Below are positions 49,478-62,926 of a DNA stretch of 64,000 bases, in pieces. The notes beneath the pieces were generated by a model that was given only the letters and a program-made list of their open reading frames with translations, had not been told where the DNA came from and did no database searches. The stretch covers positions 65,553,040 through 65,617,039 of the forward strand of contig NC_021675.1 in assembly GCF_000247815.1 (NCBI RefSeq). Reading direction: 5' to 3'. This DNA is from Ficedula albicollis (taxonomy: Eukaryota; Chordata; Aves; Passeriformes; Muscicapidae). Each line of letters starts with the position of its first letter. The stretch's first letter is position 1. The position numbers and the translations under genes are program-made.

Positions 49478-50010
49478 NNNNNNNNNNNNNNNNNNNNNNN
49501 NNNNNNNNNNNNNNNNNNNNNNNNNNNNNNNNNNNNNNNNNNNNNNNNNNNNNNNNNNNNNNNNNNNNNNNNNNNNNNNNNNNNNNNNNNNNNNNNNNNN
49601 NNNNNNNNNNNNNNNNNNNNNNNNNNNNNNNNNNNNNNNNNNNNNNNNNNNNNNNNNNNNNNNNNNNNNNNNNNNNNNNNNNNNNNNNNNNNNNNNNNNN
49701 NNNNNNNNNNNNNNNNNNNNNNNNNNNNNNNNNNNNNNNNNNNNNNNNNNNNNNNNNNNNNNNNNNNNNNNNNNNNNNNNNNNNNNNNNNNNNNNNNNNN
49801 NNNNNNNNNNNNNNNNNNNNNNNNNNNNNNNNNNNNNNNNNNNNNNNNNNNNNNNNNNNNNNNNNNNNNNNNNNNNNNNNNNNNNNNNNNNNNNNNNNNN
49901 NNNNNNNNNNNNNNNNNNNNNNNNNNNNNNNNNNNNNNNNNNNNNNNNNNNNNNNNNNNNNNNNNNNNNNNNNNNNNNNNNNNNNNNNNNNNNNNNNNNN
50001 NNNNNNNNNN
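49478..50010. other. Assembly gap (533 N)
   Basis: Run of N. Confidence 0.99.
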
Positions 50011-50250
50011 TCCTATTCACAGGGGCTAATGGGATTGTTTCCTTCCTATCTGCAGCTTTATTTTATGTTTGTTCTTGGGAATGTGTACCATCCTCGAGCC
50101 TTAATACTTTAAAAAATGGAAGCTTTGGATTCTAAATGGGATCAGGACAACTGCTAGGAGAGGTAGTTTGGATGTTGTTGGACCTGTGTGGGCTTTTCTG
50201 CCAATACTTGTGGGTGTCTGGTGCACATAGGTTACAATTACAGCATGCAG

Positions 50251-50440
50251 GCACTGGCACAGGCTGCCCTGAGAAGCTGGGGATGCCCCATCCCTGGAAA
50301 TGTTCAAGGCCAGGTTGGATGGAGCTTTGTGCAGCCTGGTCTTGTGGAAATTGTTCTTGCCTGTGGCAGGGGGGTTGGAAGTAGATGATGTTTAAGGTCC
50401 CTTCCAACCCAAACCATTCTGATTCTATGACTCTGTGATT
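50251..50440 (+). mobile_element. CR1 LINE 3'-end fragment (+)
   Basis: Runs from 'gcactggcacaggctgccct' and 'ggaaatgttcaaggccaggt' through 'tttaaggtcccttccaaccc' to 'gattctatgactctgtgatt'. This is the best preserved sense CR1 tail in the window, about 190 bp. Confidence 0.93.
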
Positions 50441-51144
50441 AGAAATGTGCCCACCTACAAGACATCCTCTTCCAGGCGCCACTTGCTCTTCATTCTCTTC
50501 TTCCCAACTTTTGGGTGCCTTTCCCAAGCAGAAACTTTAGGCAGAATCTCCAGACCCTCCTAACCACACCAGGCTGTTTTGAGTCATGATCCCCTGGTCC
50601 TGGCCATGCTGATGAGCAGCTGTCACATCCTCATGTCCTGGTGAAGTCCATGGGGGTTTTGCTTCCATATTCTCCTTGGTTTTTCCTCCTAACCAAAAAC
50701 CAAGATATTTTCAAACCAGCACACTCACAGAGGGCTCAAGGATGCTGATCTGCTCACAGGACAAGGACCAGCAAGGGCAGCCTGTGCCCTGCACAGCCCT
50801 CACCCAGCACTGTCTGAAACAGGCACGGGCATCCAGGTCTGTGCCAGTGTTGCAATTTAACAGCTGGCACATTTAAATGCTTGCAAGCGGGATGAATATT
50901 TTTTTAATCACTTATGTTTAGTTATTGTTTCCAGATAGATCTATTGGTGCTTTATTGCTAGCAGGTTTCTAAGGAGCACTTTTTAAGCTTGAGTTGAAAA
51001 GTTTAATATCACCCAGCAACAAAGATCTTCACTTTGGAGACTTCTCCCATGCTTGGAGCTCTTAGGAAGGTCAGGGGTTGAATACACTGAAATATTTTGG
51101 TTGGAAGATATCTGATCTGACTTCTGCCTGCAGCTGGGCCACCC
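50441..51144. other. Intergenic, nothing recognised
   Basis: No gene, RNA or repeat family is recognised. Confidence 0.6.
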
Positions 51145-51384
51145 TCAAAGGAAGCTGAGGTTGCTCAATCCTTGCCCAGTAAAATTTTGGTTATTTCCAA
51201 AGATTTCAGAGCCCTGGTTACAGCAGCAGTTGATCCCCAGGCCATACTGCTGTATAGGGGTATCCCATCCCAGGTGCAGGAATTGGTATTTGCTGTGCTG
51301 AACTCCATAAACTTCCTCAGCCTTTTCCTCCAGCCTGTCCAGGCCCTTCTGAATCAATGTGTTTTTATCACATGGTGGTACCAT
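51145..51384 (-). mobile_element. Degenerate CR1-like ORF2 (reverse transcriptase C-terminal) fragment
   Basis: The - strand open frame reads LIQKGLDRLEEKAEEVY, then SKYQFLHLGWDTPIQQYGLG. This resembles the CR1-type RT segment 'DLDRLE...K.KVLHLG...P..QY.LG' that is common in bird genomes. It is an eroded fragment and not a gene. Family assignment is from pattern memory only. Confidence 0.5.
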
Positions 51385-52242
51385 TATTGCTCATGGTGCA
51401 AATATCCTCACGCACATCCACACTGTGCAGGGATCAAAGATGGAGCAGGACCCCTGCTCTCACCCCACGGGTCATGCAGGCTGGAATTTTGTTTAATGAT
51501 GACTTTGGATATCAATGTGTTCATTTGCAACAAGCATTGCCATATCAGCCTCCATCCACTGAGAAATGAAAAATTATGGATGACAACCCTCACTTCACTA
51601 TTCAGAGCATGCAGGAAGATGATGCTGGTAATTGGGTGTTTGCTGTCTAAAGGAGGAAGTTTGTAATCCATTGCTATTGCTGACATGATGCCTCTGTAAA
51701 CCCCCAAGCCACAATTTATCTCAGCCATTTAATATCTGTGTGCAGAGACAGAATGGCATGTTCAGGATGAGCCATCATGATCTGTCTGCTTGGGAATACA
51801 GAGTGTTTTATAACCTTCTATGGATATTTTTTACTTTAAATGAAGGAAATTAATGGCTAATATCTGCAGAGAAATAATGCCTGATGGGAAGCACTGTTTG
51901 AAGGACAGTGCTACATGAAAGCTGAAATAGTATTCTTTCAGCATGATATCTGTTTTCTTTTAATCACAGGTATGAAGGACTAGAGTTTCAGCCTTAACTG
52001 TTAATTTCCTGTCTATTGCCTATTCAAACAAGATCCTGCTGTGTCATTTCTAACAAATACATTCAGACACAGGGCTGGAACCTGGGCTGCTGATTCCTGC
52101 AGTCTGGGCCACCCTTTCCATGCAGTGCAAGGACTAAGGGTCTAAGCCTGCTGAGTACTGAACAAATGGGGCATTGAGGAAAGGAAAACAGAGAATAAAA
52201 ATGGCTGATAGAGCCATGCAAAAATTCAGCTGTGAGAAGGAA
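51385..52242. other. Intergenic, nothing recognised
   Basis: No gene, RNA or repeat family is recognised. Confidence 0.6.
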
Positions 52243-52410
52243 CATAGAATGACAGAATGGTTTGGGTAGGAAGGGACCTTAAAGCTCATCTCATTCCACC
52301 CCCCTTGCCATGGGCAGGGGCATTTTCCACGAGCCCAGGTTGCTCAGAGCCCCATCCAGCCTGGAGCTGAACACTTCCAGGGATGGGGAATCCAGGGCTT
52401 CTCTCTGCCA
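52243..52410 (-). mobile_element. CR1 LINE 3'-end fragment (-)
   Basis: Starts 'catagaatgacagaatggtt', continues 'ggaagggaccttaaagctca', 'gcccaggttgctcagagccc' and 'gctgaacacttccagggatg'. Typical reverse-complement CR1 tail, about 170 bp. Confidence 0.93.
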
Positions 52411-55400
52411 GAAAAGTGGCTTGAGGAGAGGACAAAACTGGGGGCCAGCTTGGGCTGTGCAGCAGTGCAGGGCCAGTGCACAGCCCTGGGCACAATCACT
52501 GCAATAAGTATTTTGGCACAGCTCCCACACAGGCTCCATTCAGAGAGGAATTGCGTGAGATTGCTTGAAAAAGCACATTTATAGTAGCCAGAGGCTGCCC
52601 AAGGCTAGCCCAGCATTCTGCTCTTGTGCTAGACAAAACTATTTAGGGTAAATGTTTAAAAAAATGAAAAATAAAGTAAAAATTAAGGCTGACACCTATT
52701 TCTTATTTCTCATTGAAAGTTCTGTTTCCTTGATTAGTAGATATTTTAGAAAACTTCAGCTTAAAGAAGTACTGGTTTTGGTCTGACACACCTACATGTA
52801 CTCTAACAAATCACAGAGAACTACTAGGAACATCATGTTTTTCAAGATGAGCTAAATATATGTACAAGGACTGATGGTTTGTTGTTTTTCTTGTTCTTAA
52901 GCTTACAATTCTGGAAAAAAAGAACTGTGATCTTATAGGAATCCAAATCTGTGATGCTGAAGCTCTTGAATTATTCATATGATCTTATTCATTGCACTGT
53001 GATTATTTCTGATGCTTCAAACTCCTGGATAGCTTTTGATGCCTGTATTATTTCTATGTAAATCCCAGCCATTAGTTGGTTCTATCAATAAGATTCAGAT
53101 TGAATCATGCCTCTCCTGCAAATTAACAGAGGCTTAGATAAATGCAAGAGAAGATTCAAACTACCAAACCACAGGCTGTTAGACGTGGGTTTAAAACAAA
53201 AACATGTATATGTTATTTCAAGCTTTAGAAGGTGGTAACTGAAAATATTAGCACATTTAGGAGATTGGTACACATGGAAGAGTGGGCCAAGCTGCAGGCT
53301 TGGAAGTCTCCTAGGATGTGTAGATAGACTGAGTTCTGCCACAGTCTCAGTCCTTCACTGTTTCCAGCCTGGAGACCAGGAGATGTCAGACTGCCTATTG
53401 ACTCATTGTCACCATCCATAATTAAACCACTGCAATTGCTTTCAAACAGACTTAAAGAGCAGATTTAAGCTCATAGAAGCAGGGAGACCAGGCTGGGGCT
53501 GAAAGAGCCTCTCTAATTCCCTGTGACATGCCTTTGGGCTGTGTTTAGCAGAGATGCCATGTGCCATTGATTAGAGCCTGCCCAGTGCAGGGGTGCCCTG
53601 GCAATGGTGTGGTCCCTCTGAGTGCCCAGATCTCAAGCCCTCCTGCATGAGACTGCCTCCAATATAATTTCATTTCATTATTGTACTGTTAATTTCTCTC
53701 AGATTACTATTTGGTTTTCAATTTCCCTTTCTCTTCTCAGTAAAGGAAGGGAAAAGATAAGATCAGCTTTAATGGAAGGGAATTTTTCTTGGTGGAACAC
53801 AGTCAGAGCAGTGACTGATTCAAGCCTGCAGGCACCCAAAGTTGTACCTGCAGGCCTGGTCAATCAATTTGTTCTCCTAAAGCCGTGATGAAACTGTTTC
53901 AATAATAAAAAATTGGTTTACTAATAAAAGCTTACATCTCTCTGGCCCAGTAAACTGTGAGAAATGCAGTTATGGAAAGCAAAGGAAATCTAATTTCCTC
54001 TGGTATTGACCCTTACAGTGTCTCAAAAATAAGTAGTAGAAAATTTTAAAGGAAAGCTGGTGCAGCAGAGGCAAGTCTGGACTGACAGAAAGGGCAGTTT
54101 GACCTCTGAAAGGACATTATTAAGATCCAGGCAGAAATCTGGTCTCTAACATAGAGGATGTGTTTGGATCCATTCTGCAGAGACAGGTGACACCTAGCAG
54201 AACCAGAGGCATCCTTAAAACACATCCTCCTGCTTCTCCCTCATCTCCCTCCATCTACTTATCTTTTAATCAGATATTTAAATCTCCCTATTAATTTTTC
54301 AGCATGCACCTTCCCCAGCTGGACCAAGAGCTGCTGTGGAGAGTGAGCAGCAAAGAGATGAACAAGTTTATGAAGTTTGGGTGGAGTGGGGATCCCTCAC
54401 TCCACCAAGGCTGATGCCACAGGCTGGGCTGGATGCCAATACTGTGACAGGTAGCTCTTCTACAGGCTCCCTGCAGGATCCCCCTGCACTGCACAGGACT
54501 GCACTGTTGACAGTAACATTAAAAAAAAGGGGTGGGATAGGGAAAGTTTCTTCCAAGCAATTGCTTGTGTTATTTTTCAGGGATTTTACAGGGTCTCACA
54601 GGCAAATACCCCACAGTTTGTGGAAGACGGGGCTTAAGTTATCCCAGCTTAGTTTAGGATTTAAACCTGAGTCCCAGCTGAGTAATTTGTCCAGAGATGA
54701 CAGAGTAAAGGGAGTCACCATTTCTCCAAGAGAAGACCATTTGGTGTTTGGGTTCTGGTGAAAAATTGCTATGTTCAGTGGTGGGAAGGAGGAACAGGGG
54801 CTCAACCCGATTCTTCCCTTCACATTCTCCCATGGTCAGGGCAGGCAGCTCTCCCTGGAAGGTCTCAGGTTTGTTGTTTCCGTAATATCTGATCTTTCTT
54901 GCCATCCCCTTCCTGGTAAACAAGCACATGCAGTCAGATGCTGCTGGACCACACAGCAGACAGGGGCAGGGAATGCAAAATATCACCTTACATTCTCCTG
55001 CTGTGCGCTGGCTGGACTCATCTCACCCCATGCACTTTTTTTTCTGCTTGCTGCTGCTTGGAAATGGATTCCTGCATTTCTTTGGTCCAGCAGGGGAAAT
55101 TCTTGGCTGCAAAGATGAACCTTGCAATCCAGTCTGCAGGCCAGCAACCCCTGGCCAGCTCCCAGGCACAGGATCTTTCTGATGTGGGGATTTTCCATCG
55201 AGAGCATTCTGCTGCCTCTTCAAATGTTGAAAGAATTGCATTGTAAGAGTGGTTCTCTGCTGATAATCACCCCAAAAGCCAGAGAAGAAAATGCATGTGG
55301 GGCTGAATGCAGGGGCTGATACCAAGCCCTGCAGAAGGCTGGAGATGGAGGTCAGCCCCTGGATGACTTCCCAGAAATTACTGGACATTGGTGTTTTGGG

Positions 55401-57129
55401 GATCATCTGTCCAGCCAAAAGAGCAGCTGTTGCCTATATTTCCAGAGGCCAGAGACTAAAATGTCTAACTGCAAAAAAAGCCAAAAGAAAAAAAAAAAAA
55501 AGAGAAAGAGAGATTTTCTCTTAATATATTTTATAGGTTTTTATATTTTTCAGCATATTGAAAGGCTGATGCTGTTTTGCTCTTCATAACTTATTGTTTA
55601 CAGACCCCACCACTGTTTCCCCCTCTTTCTCCAATTTCATAAGACTTGTGCTATAAGGTCTGGAACAGGAATTCACCTTCAGTGCTGAGGACACTCAAAG
55701 AACTGTCCCCACGTGTGTGTAGAGCATTGCTGGAGAACTCTACATGCCCAGTCAGCTCTTCTGGCAGGCAGCATCTCCATGAGCATCAGCTGATGTTCCC
55801 AGCCTCTTGCAGCCTCCAAAAATCCCATCCAAAGGGTCTCTGAGCACCAGGAGGGGACATGACCACACGTAAACAATCAGGGTCTATCCCATGTGCAGAG
55901 GGGAGTATGCAGAACTGCCAGAGGGTTGTTGTACATCTGGGATTTCTCTTTCTAGGAATGAAACCTCAATGAGAAGCTGCAAAGTTCCTTGTGAAGATGA
56001 CAAACCTCTTGCACTCTCCACCCATGGCAGCAGGTCTGGGAAGGGAAGGTGGTATGGAGTAAGTGGTGTAGAAGGAGTTGCTGTCAGTGCTGATTTCCAG
56101 GATTCTAGGTCTTGATGGGTTGTTTTAAGCATGGTGGGGGGGATGCTGTTACAAACCCACAGTTGTTTAAATATCTACTGGTAGGTGTGGGTTAAATGCT
56201 TTTCAATCAAAGGCTGATTTGGACTAATTGCCTCGTTTTCTGAATTTATTCCATTTGGGGTTAACTGCCCTGTCAGGGGAAGCCATGTCTTAAGGAAAGT
56301 GCTTAAAATCCAACGTGCTACTGGTGAATGGCGCCTCAAAAGAGACCCAGATGAGCTCCCTTTCTGTGCTGGGGAACAGAGAAGTGCTCCATTTTGTCAA
56401 TGAGCCCAAAGAAGTTCAAGATTAAAACTTCTGCTTTGTCCACAGAAGAAATGAAAGCTGTTGATGCAAATGTGCACAGAGAGGGCTGAAATACGGTGCC
56501 ACTGCTCAAGGAGGGGGGCCAAGATTTCACTTCCTGCTTTGGTTGAACTATTGAGATTATCAGGGGTTTTCTGGGGGTCATCAGGAGAACAGAACTTCAA
56601 GACTGAGAGAGAATGGGTCACAGAGTCAAGGATCAGAAAGTTTCTCATTATTTTGGATGGAGACAGTCACAAAACCCTCTGAAACTCTCACACCACATGA
56701 GCAAATGCTGGGAGATTCTCCTTTCTCATAAAGATTTCCCTCCTAACTACTGTTTTCTCCTACTTGGCAGCTGAAGTGCTACACTTTGCTCCTCTGCATA
56801 TCCAACTTTACTATATTAAATGATGGGAGTGACTGTAATATTTGCTGGATTATTCCTAGGTTTTGTTTGTTTGTTTTTTTTTTACTTTAGTTGCTCGCTG
56901 TGTCAGAAGTGGAAGGTGGGAGATATCGTATCAATGAACTCAAATGTGATAAATAAGAGCTCCTAAGAGGTATGAATAACAGAAGGCAAAGTTGTCAGGT
57001 TTTCAGAGTAAGCTCAAGGCTGAATTCAGACTGTCCAAATGCAAGAACAGGAAATTCAGTAGATGCTGAGCTGGGCAGATGATGAAGAGTTTTTCTGTAA
57101 CTTCAACACCAGAGAGAAACACACAGGAA
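52411..57129. other. Intergenic, no gene seen
   Basis: A-rich run at about 55475-55515 and poly-T near 56875-56883. Open frames up to 141 codons have no recognised similarity. Confidence 0.6.
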
Positions 57130-58330
57130 AAAAAAAAGAGGTCGAATTTCTAAGAATAATTCTGAAAAAACAGTACAAGTATTCAGGGATGAAACCAGAA
57201 AGGCCAAGTCACAAAATGAGATCTCAAAGATAACCAGAAATAATTCTGTAAGATCCATTAATAGAATGAAGAAGATCAAAGGGAGGATTGGTCTGCTACT
57301 CAGTGGAGAATGAAAGCAATTATACAATAGGCTTGAAGAATGCTGGAGAAGGGGAAAAATTATTTTTTCTAAAGTAGCTTGGGAATTACGGTCCAGTTAG
57401 ATTAAGAGTTCTAGAAGAAAATAAAATAGACCATAACAAATTGTCTGTAACATTTGAAAAAATAGTTGGGAGACAAGTAGCAGTTAATATGGGTTGGTCA
57501 AAAATAAGTTGTATTAAATTATTTTAATTTCTCTTACTGTGGAAGGGTTAGACTGGGAAGGCAAATAGGTCACATAGCTTGATCTGGGAAAAAAAATTAA
57601 GGTTGGCTTGGTAAGTTCATGGCAGGCATAAAACTAAGAAGGACTGCAAGCACATTGGAGGGATGAGTTATATTTTTTTGATATATGATACAAATTTCTG
57701 AAGAAACAGGGCTAAATTCAGTGCAGGACAAGTGAAAAATTATTCTCAACCAGACATACCTTACTAACACAATAGACTGGGAAAGAACTGGCTAAAAACA
57801 GTTCTCCAGAAAATTATCCTTTGGTATAATAGATCAAAACTTACCTGTGAGTGGGCAAAGGCTTGCTGCTGTGAGAATAGCAAACAACCCACCCTCTGGG
57901 AGAGATAGGAGGGCTCTCTGCTCTGCTCAGCATGAGAAACCAATGGTCAGTTCTCATTAATGAATTTTTAAGGGAATTGTAGATGTACAGGGCAGAGTTT
58001 AATCTCCTTTTCTGATAAAGAGTGTGAGAGGTTTGCCTATTTTATTTTTTAATCTCTGATCAGTGAGTAAAAGTTGAAAGACCTGGGGTTATATAGTGCC
58101 ACAAAAAGAGCCATTTCAAAGAGGAGAGGAAGGTTTTCTGTGCTCATGATGGTCAGGACAAATAGTAGTGTTTGTAAAATAACATGAGGGACACTTAAAT
58201 TGAGTTAGGAAAAGCTCTTGAAGAACAAGGGCAGTAAACCTGTGGAATAGGTTTCTTGGAGAGATTGTGGAGTTCCTGTGATTGTAGGGTCATTAAGAAC
58301 ATATTGGGCAAACTTTTGTCAGGAATGACA
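57130..58330 (+). mobile_element. Ancient, heavily degenerate CR1 ORF2 remnant
   Basis: At about 57190-57310 the + strand reads DETRKAKSQNEISKIT, RNNSVRSINRMKKIKGRI and GLLLSGE. This matches the pattern of the linker between endonuclease and RT in CR1 ORF2 (KARKA...NE...K..KK..R.I..KR....GPLL...G). Further on, at about 57384-57404, NYGPVRL resembles the RT motif NYRPVSLT. Around 58218-58290, 'gtaaacctgtggaatagg' and 'ttggagagattgtggagttc' resemble the 3' part of CR1 ORF2. Order and strand agree over about 1.2 kb. Many stops and frameshifts are present, so it is dead. Confidence 0.6.
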
Positions 58331-61300
58331 CAAGCTCAGACTGCCTTCAAGTCAAGGCATCTTTCATTCCTTCCAGGGCTATCGTTTGATAACTCTGTCC
58401 AAATTTAGGGATGTAAGTGATTTACTGAGAGAAATTGTCATGGCTGTGTCATTATTTCCATCCTGAGAGGGTACTGCTTTGCATAATTCAGTTCCTTTAT
58501 TGCTGTTCTCTTATGTGTAATTAAACACCTGAGGTGAGCAGGGAGAGGGCAGTTGTCAGACACTGCTAAGGGAGGACTTGGCTCCAAGTGATCAAAGATG
58601 CCATCATTTGGATGGGAGACATTCTGTTAAGGCAACATGATGCTGCTCGTCACTCTCACTGGCTGTTCCCTTCTCTAAATATGTTGTCTTCATCTGAGAG
58701 AGCCTGGGGAACTGTAAATCTTTGAAGAAATTCTCCATATGCTGGTGATTTTCAGGGAACTCTGCCATACATAATTTCTGATAGCAATGTTTGAACAGAG
58801 AATTAATTTACTTTGGGTCCTTGGTTATTCTGTCTTGCAGTAAGAAGAGTATTGGCACCAGGCTGGAGGTTAAACAAGGTGCTAGTTTCCCTTTTCTCTC
58901 TCTCTCTGAGCTTCACATTCACAGTAATGCTGCGGAGTCAGCAATGTAGGATAGGATGTTCAGTGATCACAAAAAGTGGTTTTGTGCAGCTGAAGTTATC
59001 TTTTCGTTGCAGGAGCTTTTAATGAGACCATGTTTTTTATAATTCCTGCTAACATGGCAACATGACCATGCATCCATCTATGAGAAGAGGCTTTAATAAC
59101 ACACTAGTAAATAAACCCACACATTTCTCTCTGTGAAGCAGCAGACTCAGGGCAGACAAAAGGATCAGGCAAGGGTCCTGCAGATTGCTCAACAGCCTCA
59201 TAAAGAGGGGAAGGATGACATAACCAAAATCATGACACTCGAAAAGATTTAGATTGATGGATATTCAATTCAAAACATATAATCAAATTCTAACAGGTCA
59301 CAACCCTGGCCATGGACTATCACCCAATGAATCTTTTCTCCATAACTTCTGCTTCAGTTCTGACCAATATCTATCTTCACTGGAAGAGGCAGAGTTTACC
59401 ATCACTGGGAAGTTTGTTCCAGCTGTTTGAAGACAGATGTTTATAGTGATGGTAATTATTTTGATTTGCCTCGTCTCCAGTTTCTAAGCAGTGAATCTTT
59501 CTTTTCCCTCTTTTGTTTCTCTTTTTTTTTTTTAAAGCAAACAGCTCAGTTAAATTCTATGCTCACCTTTTCCTTAGGTGATTTGGAATACTGCAGAAAT
59601 AAATATTTGAGAAGCTCCACAGTGTCTGAAGTGGGAATATAGTGTCACATCTCAGTCTGTCAGACTTGATTTAGCTTTAAGCACTCTGGGTAGTAGATGA
59701 AATACAGCCATGTGTAGAAGAACCATAGGTATTACCCACATCTGGAGCTTAAACACACGAAGTAAAGTTTATTCAAAGACAGGGGATGTCAGTTCTTGCC
59801 ATAATTTGGCCAATTATATTCAGCAAGTATTACAGCACCTTTAAAGACAATCCAACCCATAGATTGCTTTCAAAGGCAGTACAGATTTTGTAAGCAGTAC
59901 TCCAAAATAGATCAGAGTGACCTCTTAGCTATGTTAGAAAATATTTAGATATAATTTTAAAGGAGCTGCTGAATTTGGCTATTCACTGAATGTATAAATC
60001 CATGAGATCTGTCTTTGCCCATCTGGAGACTGCAATGTTAATGAGTTAACTGCTGAACACAGTCTCTGTAGAGTCACTTGGATAATTTGAAGCAGCGTCG
60101 TTTCACACTAAGGATAAATACAGCTTTGTATAAAATGGGTTCTTGTCCCAGCAATAATTGCATGTGTGCTGCATAAGATGGTCTTGAATCACCCCATCAG
60201 ACCCATTCCCAGAGCAGTAAGTGATGCAGGCATCCATAAAGGGGCAGTGCATCCACTAGTAGATTCACTAATTTTGTGGGGGAGTTGGCACATGGAATCA
60301 ATTTGCTTTAGCAGTCAGAGACTCTTTTTATGGCAGAGAAAGCAGTTAGCAGAAAAGGAAAATGTACACGATTTATATTGCACTTCCATGTTTAGGGACC
60401 AGCAAAGCACATTTCCCAGCACAGCTAAGGTAATCTGTAGTTATTTTTATGCCATTGTCAATGACAACTCTTCACAAGAAATATTTTTTCCTGTTGAAAT
60501 GAACTGTTTCATACTGTGGCTCCCATTCTTCATGCTTGTAGCAGATCTGTTTTTATATTTCTCAAGATTTATCCAGATTAACCAAGGATTAATCTGACCA
60601 AAACCAGAAATCTGCACTCCTGGTGCTGTTTTTCTAGATCTCACTGTCAAACAAAATAAGGAAGCTTTGGAGGTTGAGGTATCTGATTTGTGTGTTGGGT
60701 GACCAAGGAAAATATCAATTTTTGGGTTTTTAAGCAATGTATTGAGAAAATAATAATTTAAAGATAGTACTGTTAAGAAAATCTTTGAATTAAGAATGAT
60801 CTAACTGATTAATCACTAGTTGGCATTTAAATCAGATCAGGTGAATTGGGTTACACCACTTAATCTGTAAAGAATAACATCTGGGCTTCAACATGCTTGG
60901 ATGGCAGAATTCTGTATTAAGGGAATTTGATACAGTGGAATCTGGCAGCTCAGAAAAAAGTAAACTCTTCCCAGAAAATAGGGAGAAACTGGAAGATCTT
61001 ACTTGGTAGAAGGTCTCTTTGCTTCTTAATAAAGTCAAATATATTCTGGGGATGAGATCTGGCATTAGAGCTTCCAAGGTAAGGTCAGACAAATTGCCAC
61101 TTCCCAGTCTGATCAGAGTTGTTCCAGCTGGATGAACTTCCATGCTGACATAATCCTGAGCAACTGGGGACTCAGAAGGTTTTTCCTCCATATTGCTTTT
61201 TAATCCCTTCTTTAATTATTGAGAGTTACAAAAATTGAAGGAGGAAATCTCTCACCTGCAAGAAGTAGGGCTAGAAGTGTCTGTTCTTCAAGGTAAACAT

Positions 61301-62047
61301 TGTAAAATACCATGAGTAGCCAATGAAGATGAAACACAAATTGGGACTAATTCTCTTCCAGGTTGGAATCTCTCCAGAAAACTTGAAATCAAAGCTTGTT
61401 GCCAGTCAGGGCATGTTATGGCAAAATGCAGCTAATAAGGGAACGAGATAACCAATGCATTTCATGTGACACCACCAGTGGGGCCTTTGCATCTGTCTTA
61501 AGAAAGTTCAGTTGACTTTGGATTGAGCATTTAAATGACAGGCAAACCTGTGTGAAACATTTCCATAAATTGACAGAATAACCCTTTTGTCTCCAGCTAA
61601 AAAATGCCCCTTACTGAGCCAAAAGTGAATTAAGCAAAGCCGTTTTCCATCAGAAGTAACCATGACGCAAATGGTTTTATCTGCTTGTAACCAAGGCAGG
61701 AAAACATTAACCAGCTGGTCCCCATTCACAGGCATCTGTAACCATCTGGAGGGAGCCCCTGACTGCAGTGCAGAGGCTCAGTGTGGGACTGAGCATGGCT
61801 CAGTTTGTGCCTGCCAGAATCAACACTCAGCGACTGGAACGTGTTCAGAGCCCCCTTGTAACAATCTCCAAATGGCCTTTTCCAGGCATTAACTGGCCTT
61901 GTTTCCCTGAGCCACATGGGAGCTGTGTGGTTCTGGCTGGCAGAGGCTGGCCTTGGGTGGTCCTGCCACGTTGGTGGTCTTGGCTGGTGGGCTTCAGCCC
62001 TGGGAAATCCATTTGGCTGAGGTTGGGTGATCACTGACGTTATGGAG

Positions 62048-62118
62048 TCAGAAATGAGAGAATTGTCTCTGTGTGTTTGTACTTGTCCACTTCCACTCTC
62101 TCATACTCTCATTTCTGA
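62048..62118. repeat. 13-bp perfect inverted repeat with 45-bp spacer
   Basis: TCAGAAATGAGAG at 62048-62060 and its reverse complement CTCTCATTTCTGA at 62106-62118. No target-site duplication is evident. It could be a small hairpin or chance. Confidence 0.85.
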
Positions 62119-62526
62119 TATTTCAGGATAGGTGTGTGGTTAATCCAAGTGGATCCTGTTATCTCTGAGTTCATGAGGATGCTGAAGGTACACTGCTTTG
62201 GCTTTACTGCTTGGTAAGGGTTCTCTCGTTTCTTTTTGGATGTGGACTTTGTTCACCAAAATACTTAAAATGGGAATCAGACATTAGCAGAAATGATGAA
62301 GTTGACCTAAACATGTGTCAAATGATTCAGCTCCAGTACTGTACCAGATCTGTCTGCTGTCTCATGTGAGTGCATGAAGCCTTGGAGATACTGTGGTAAC
62401 CATCAAGCACTCAAAGGACTTTTAATGCATCTTCTCATCACAGAGAAGCCCAGAAAATATTGACTTCTGCAGTGTTCCAAATCACCTCAGGAGAAGTCAG
62501 CATAGGATTTAACTGAGCCATTTGCT

Positions 62527-62575
62527 TAAAAAAAAAAAAAGAAGTAATAATAATAATTTTAATAATAATAATATC
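62527..62575. repeat. A-run and (TAA)n simple repeat
   Basis: A13 run followed by gaagtaataataataatttt and aataataataatatc. Confidence 0.95.
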
Positions 62576-62763
62576 AACAAAAGGGAGGAATAAAGATTTA
62601 TTAAAGATAGATCAGAAAATATAGATCAACATAGGAATATTGAAACACAAATGCTGGAGCCTTCATTGCTTGGAAATCCAGCATCTTACCATTCATCCTA
62701 TTGGTCTTGTACCTCTAATTAAACTGTGTATAGAAAAAAGGTGATAAAAGACACAACTTAGCT

Positions 62764-62926
62764 TATAGAATCATGGAATGGCTTGGGTTGGAAGGGACCT
62801 TAAAGATCATCTCATTCCAACCCCTGCCATGGGCTGGGACAACTTCCACTAGACCAGGCCACTCAGAGCCCCATCCTACCTGGCCTGGAGCACTTCAGGG
62901 GTGAGGCACCCACAGCTTCTCTGTTT
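62764..62926 (-). mobile_element. CR1 LINE 3'-end fragment (-)
   Basis: Starts 'tagaatcatggaatggcttg', then 'ggttggaagggaccttaaag', 'actagaccaggccactcaga' and 'ggcctggagcacttcagggg'. Well preserved reverse-complement CR1 tail, about 160 bp. Confidence 0.95.

Larger units (their letters stand above)
58331..62763. other. Intergenic, no gene seen
   Basis: Contains a (CT)n stretch near 58893-58908, poly-T at 59521-59533, and a 13-bp inverted repeat at 62048-62118. The segment 61380-61740 looks unique and compositionally balanced. A mixed A-run/(TAA)n repeat lies at 62527-62575. No exon is recognised. Confidence 0.55.

Noticed and set aside
49394..50135. Open frames across the second gap
   Set aside because: They consist almost entirely of N.
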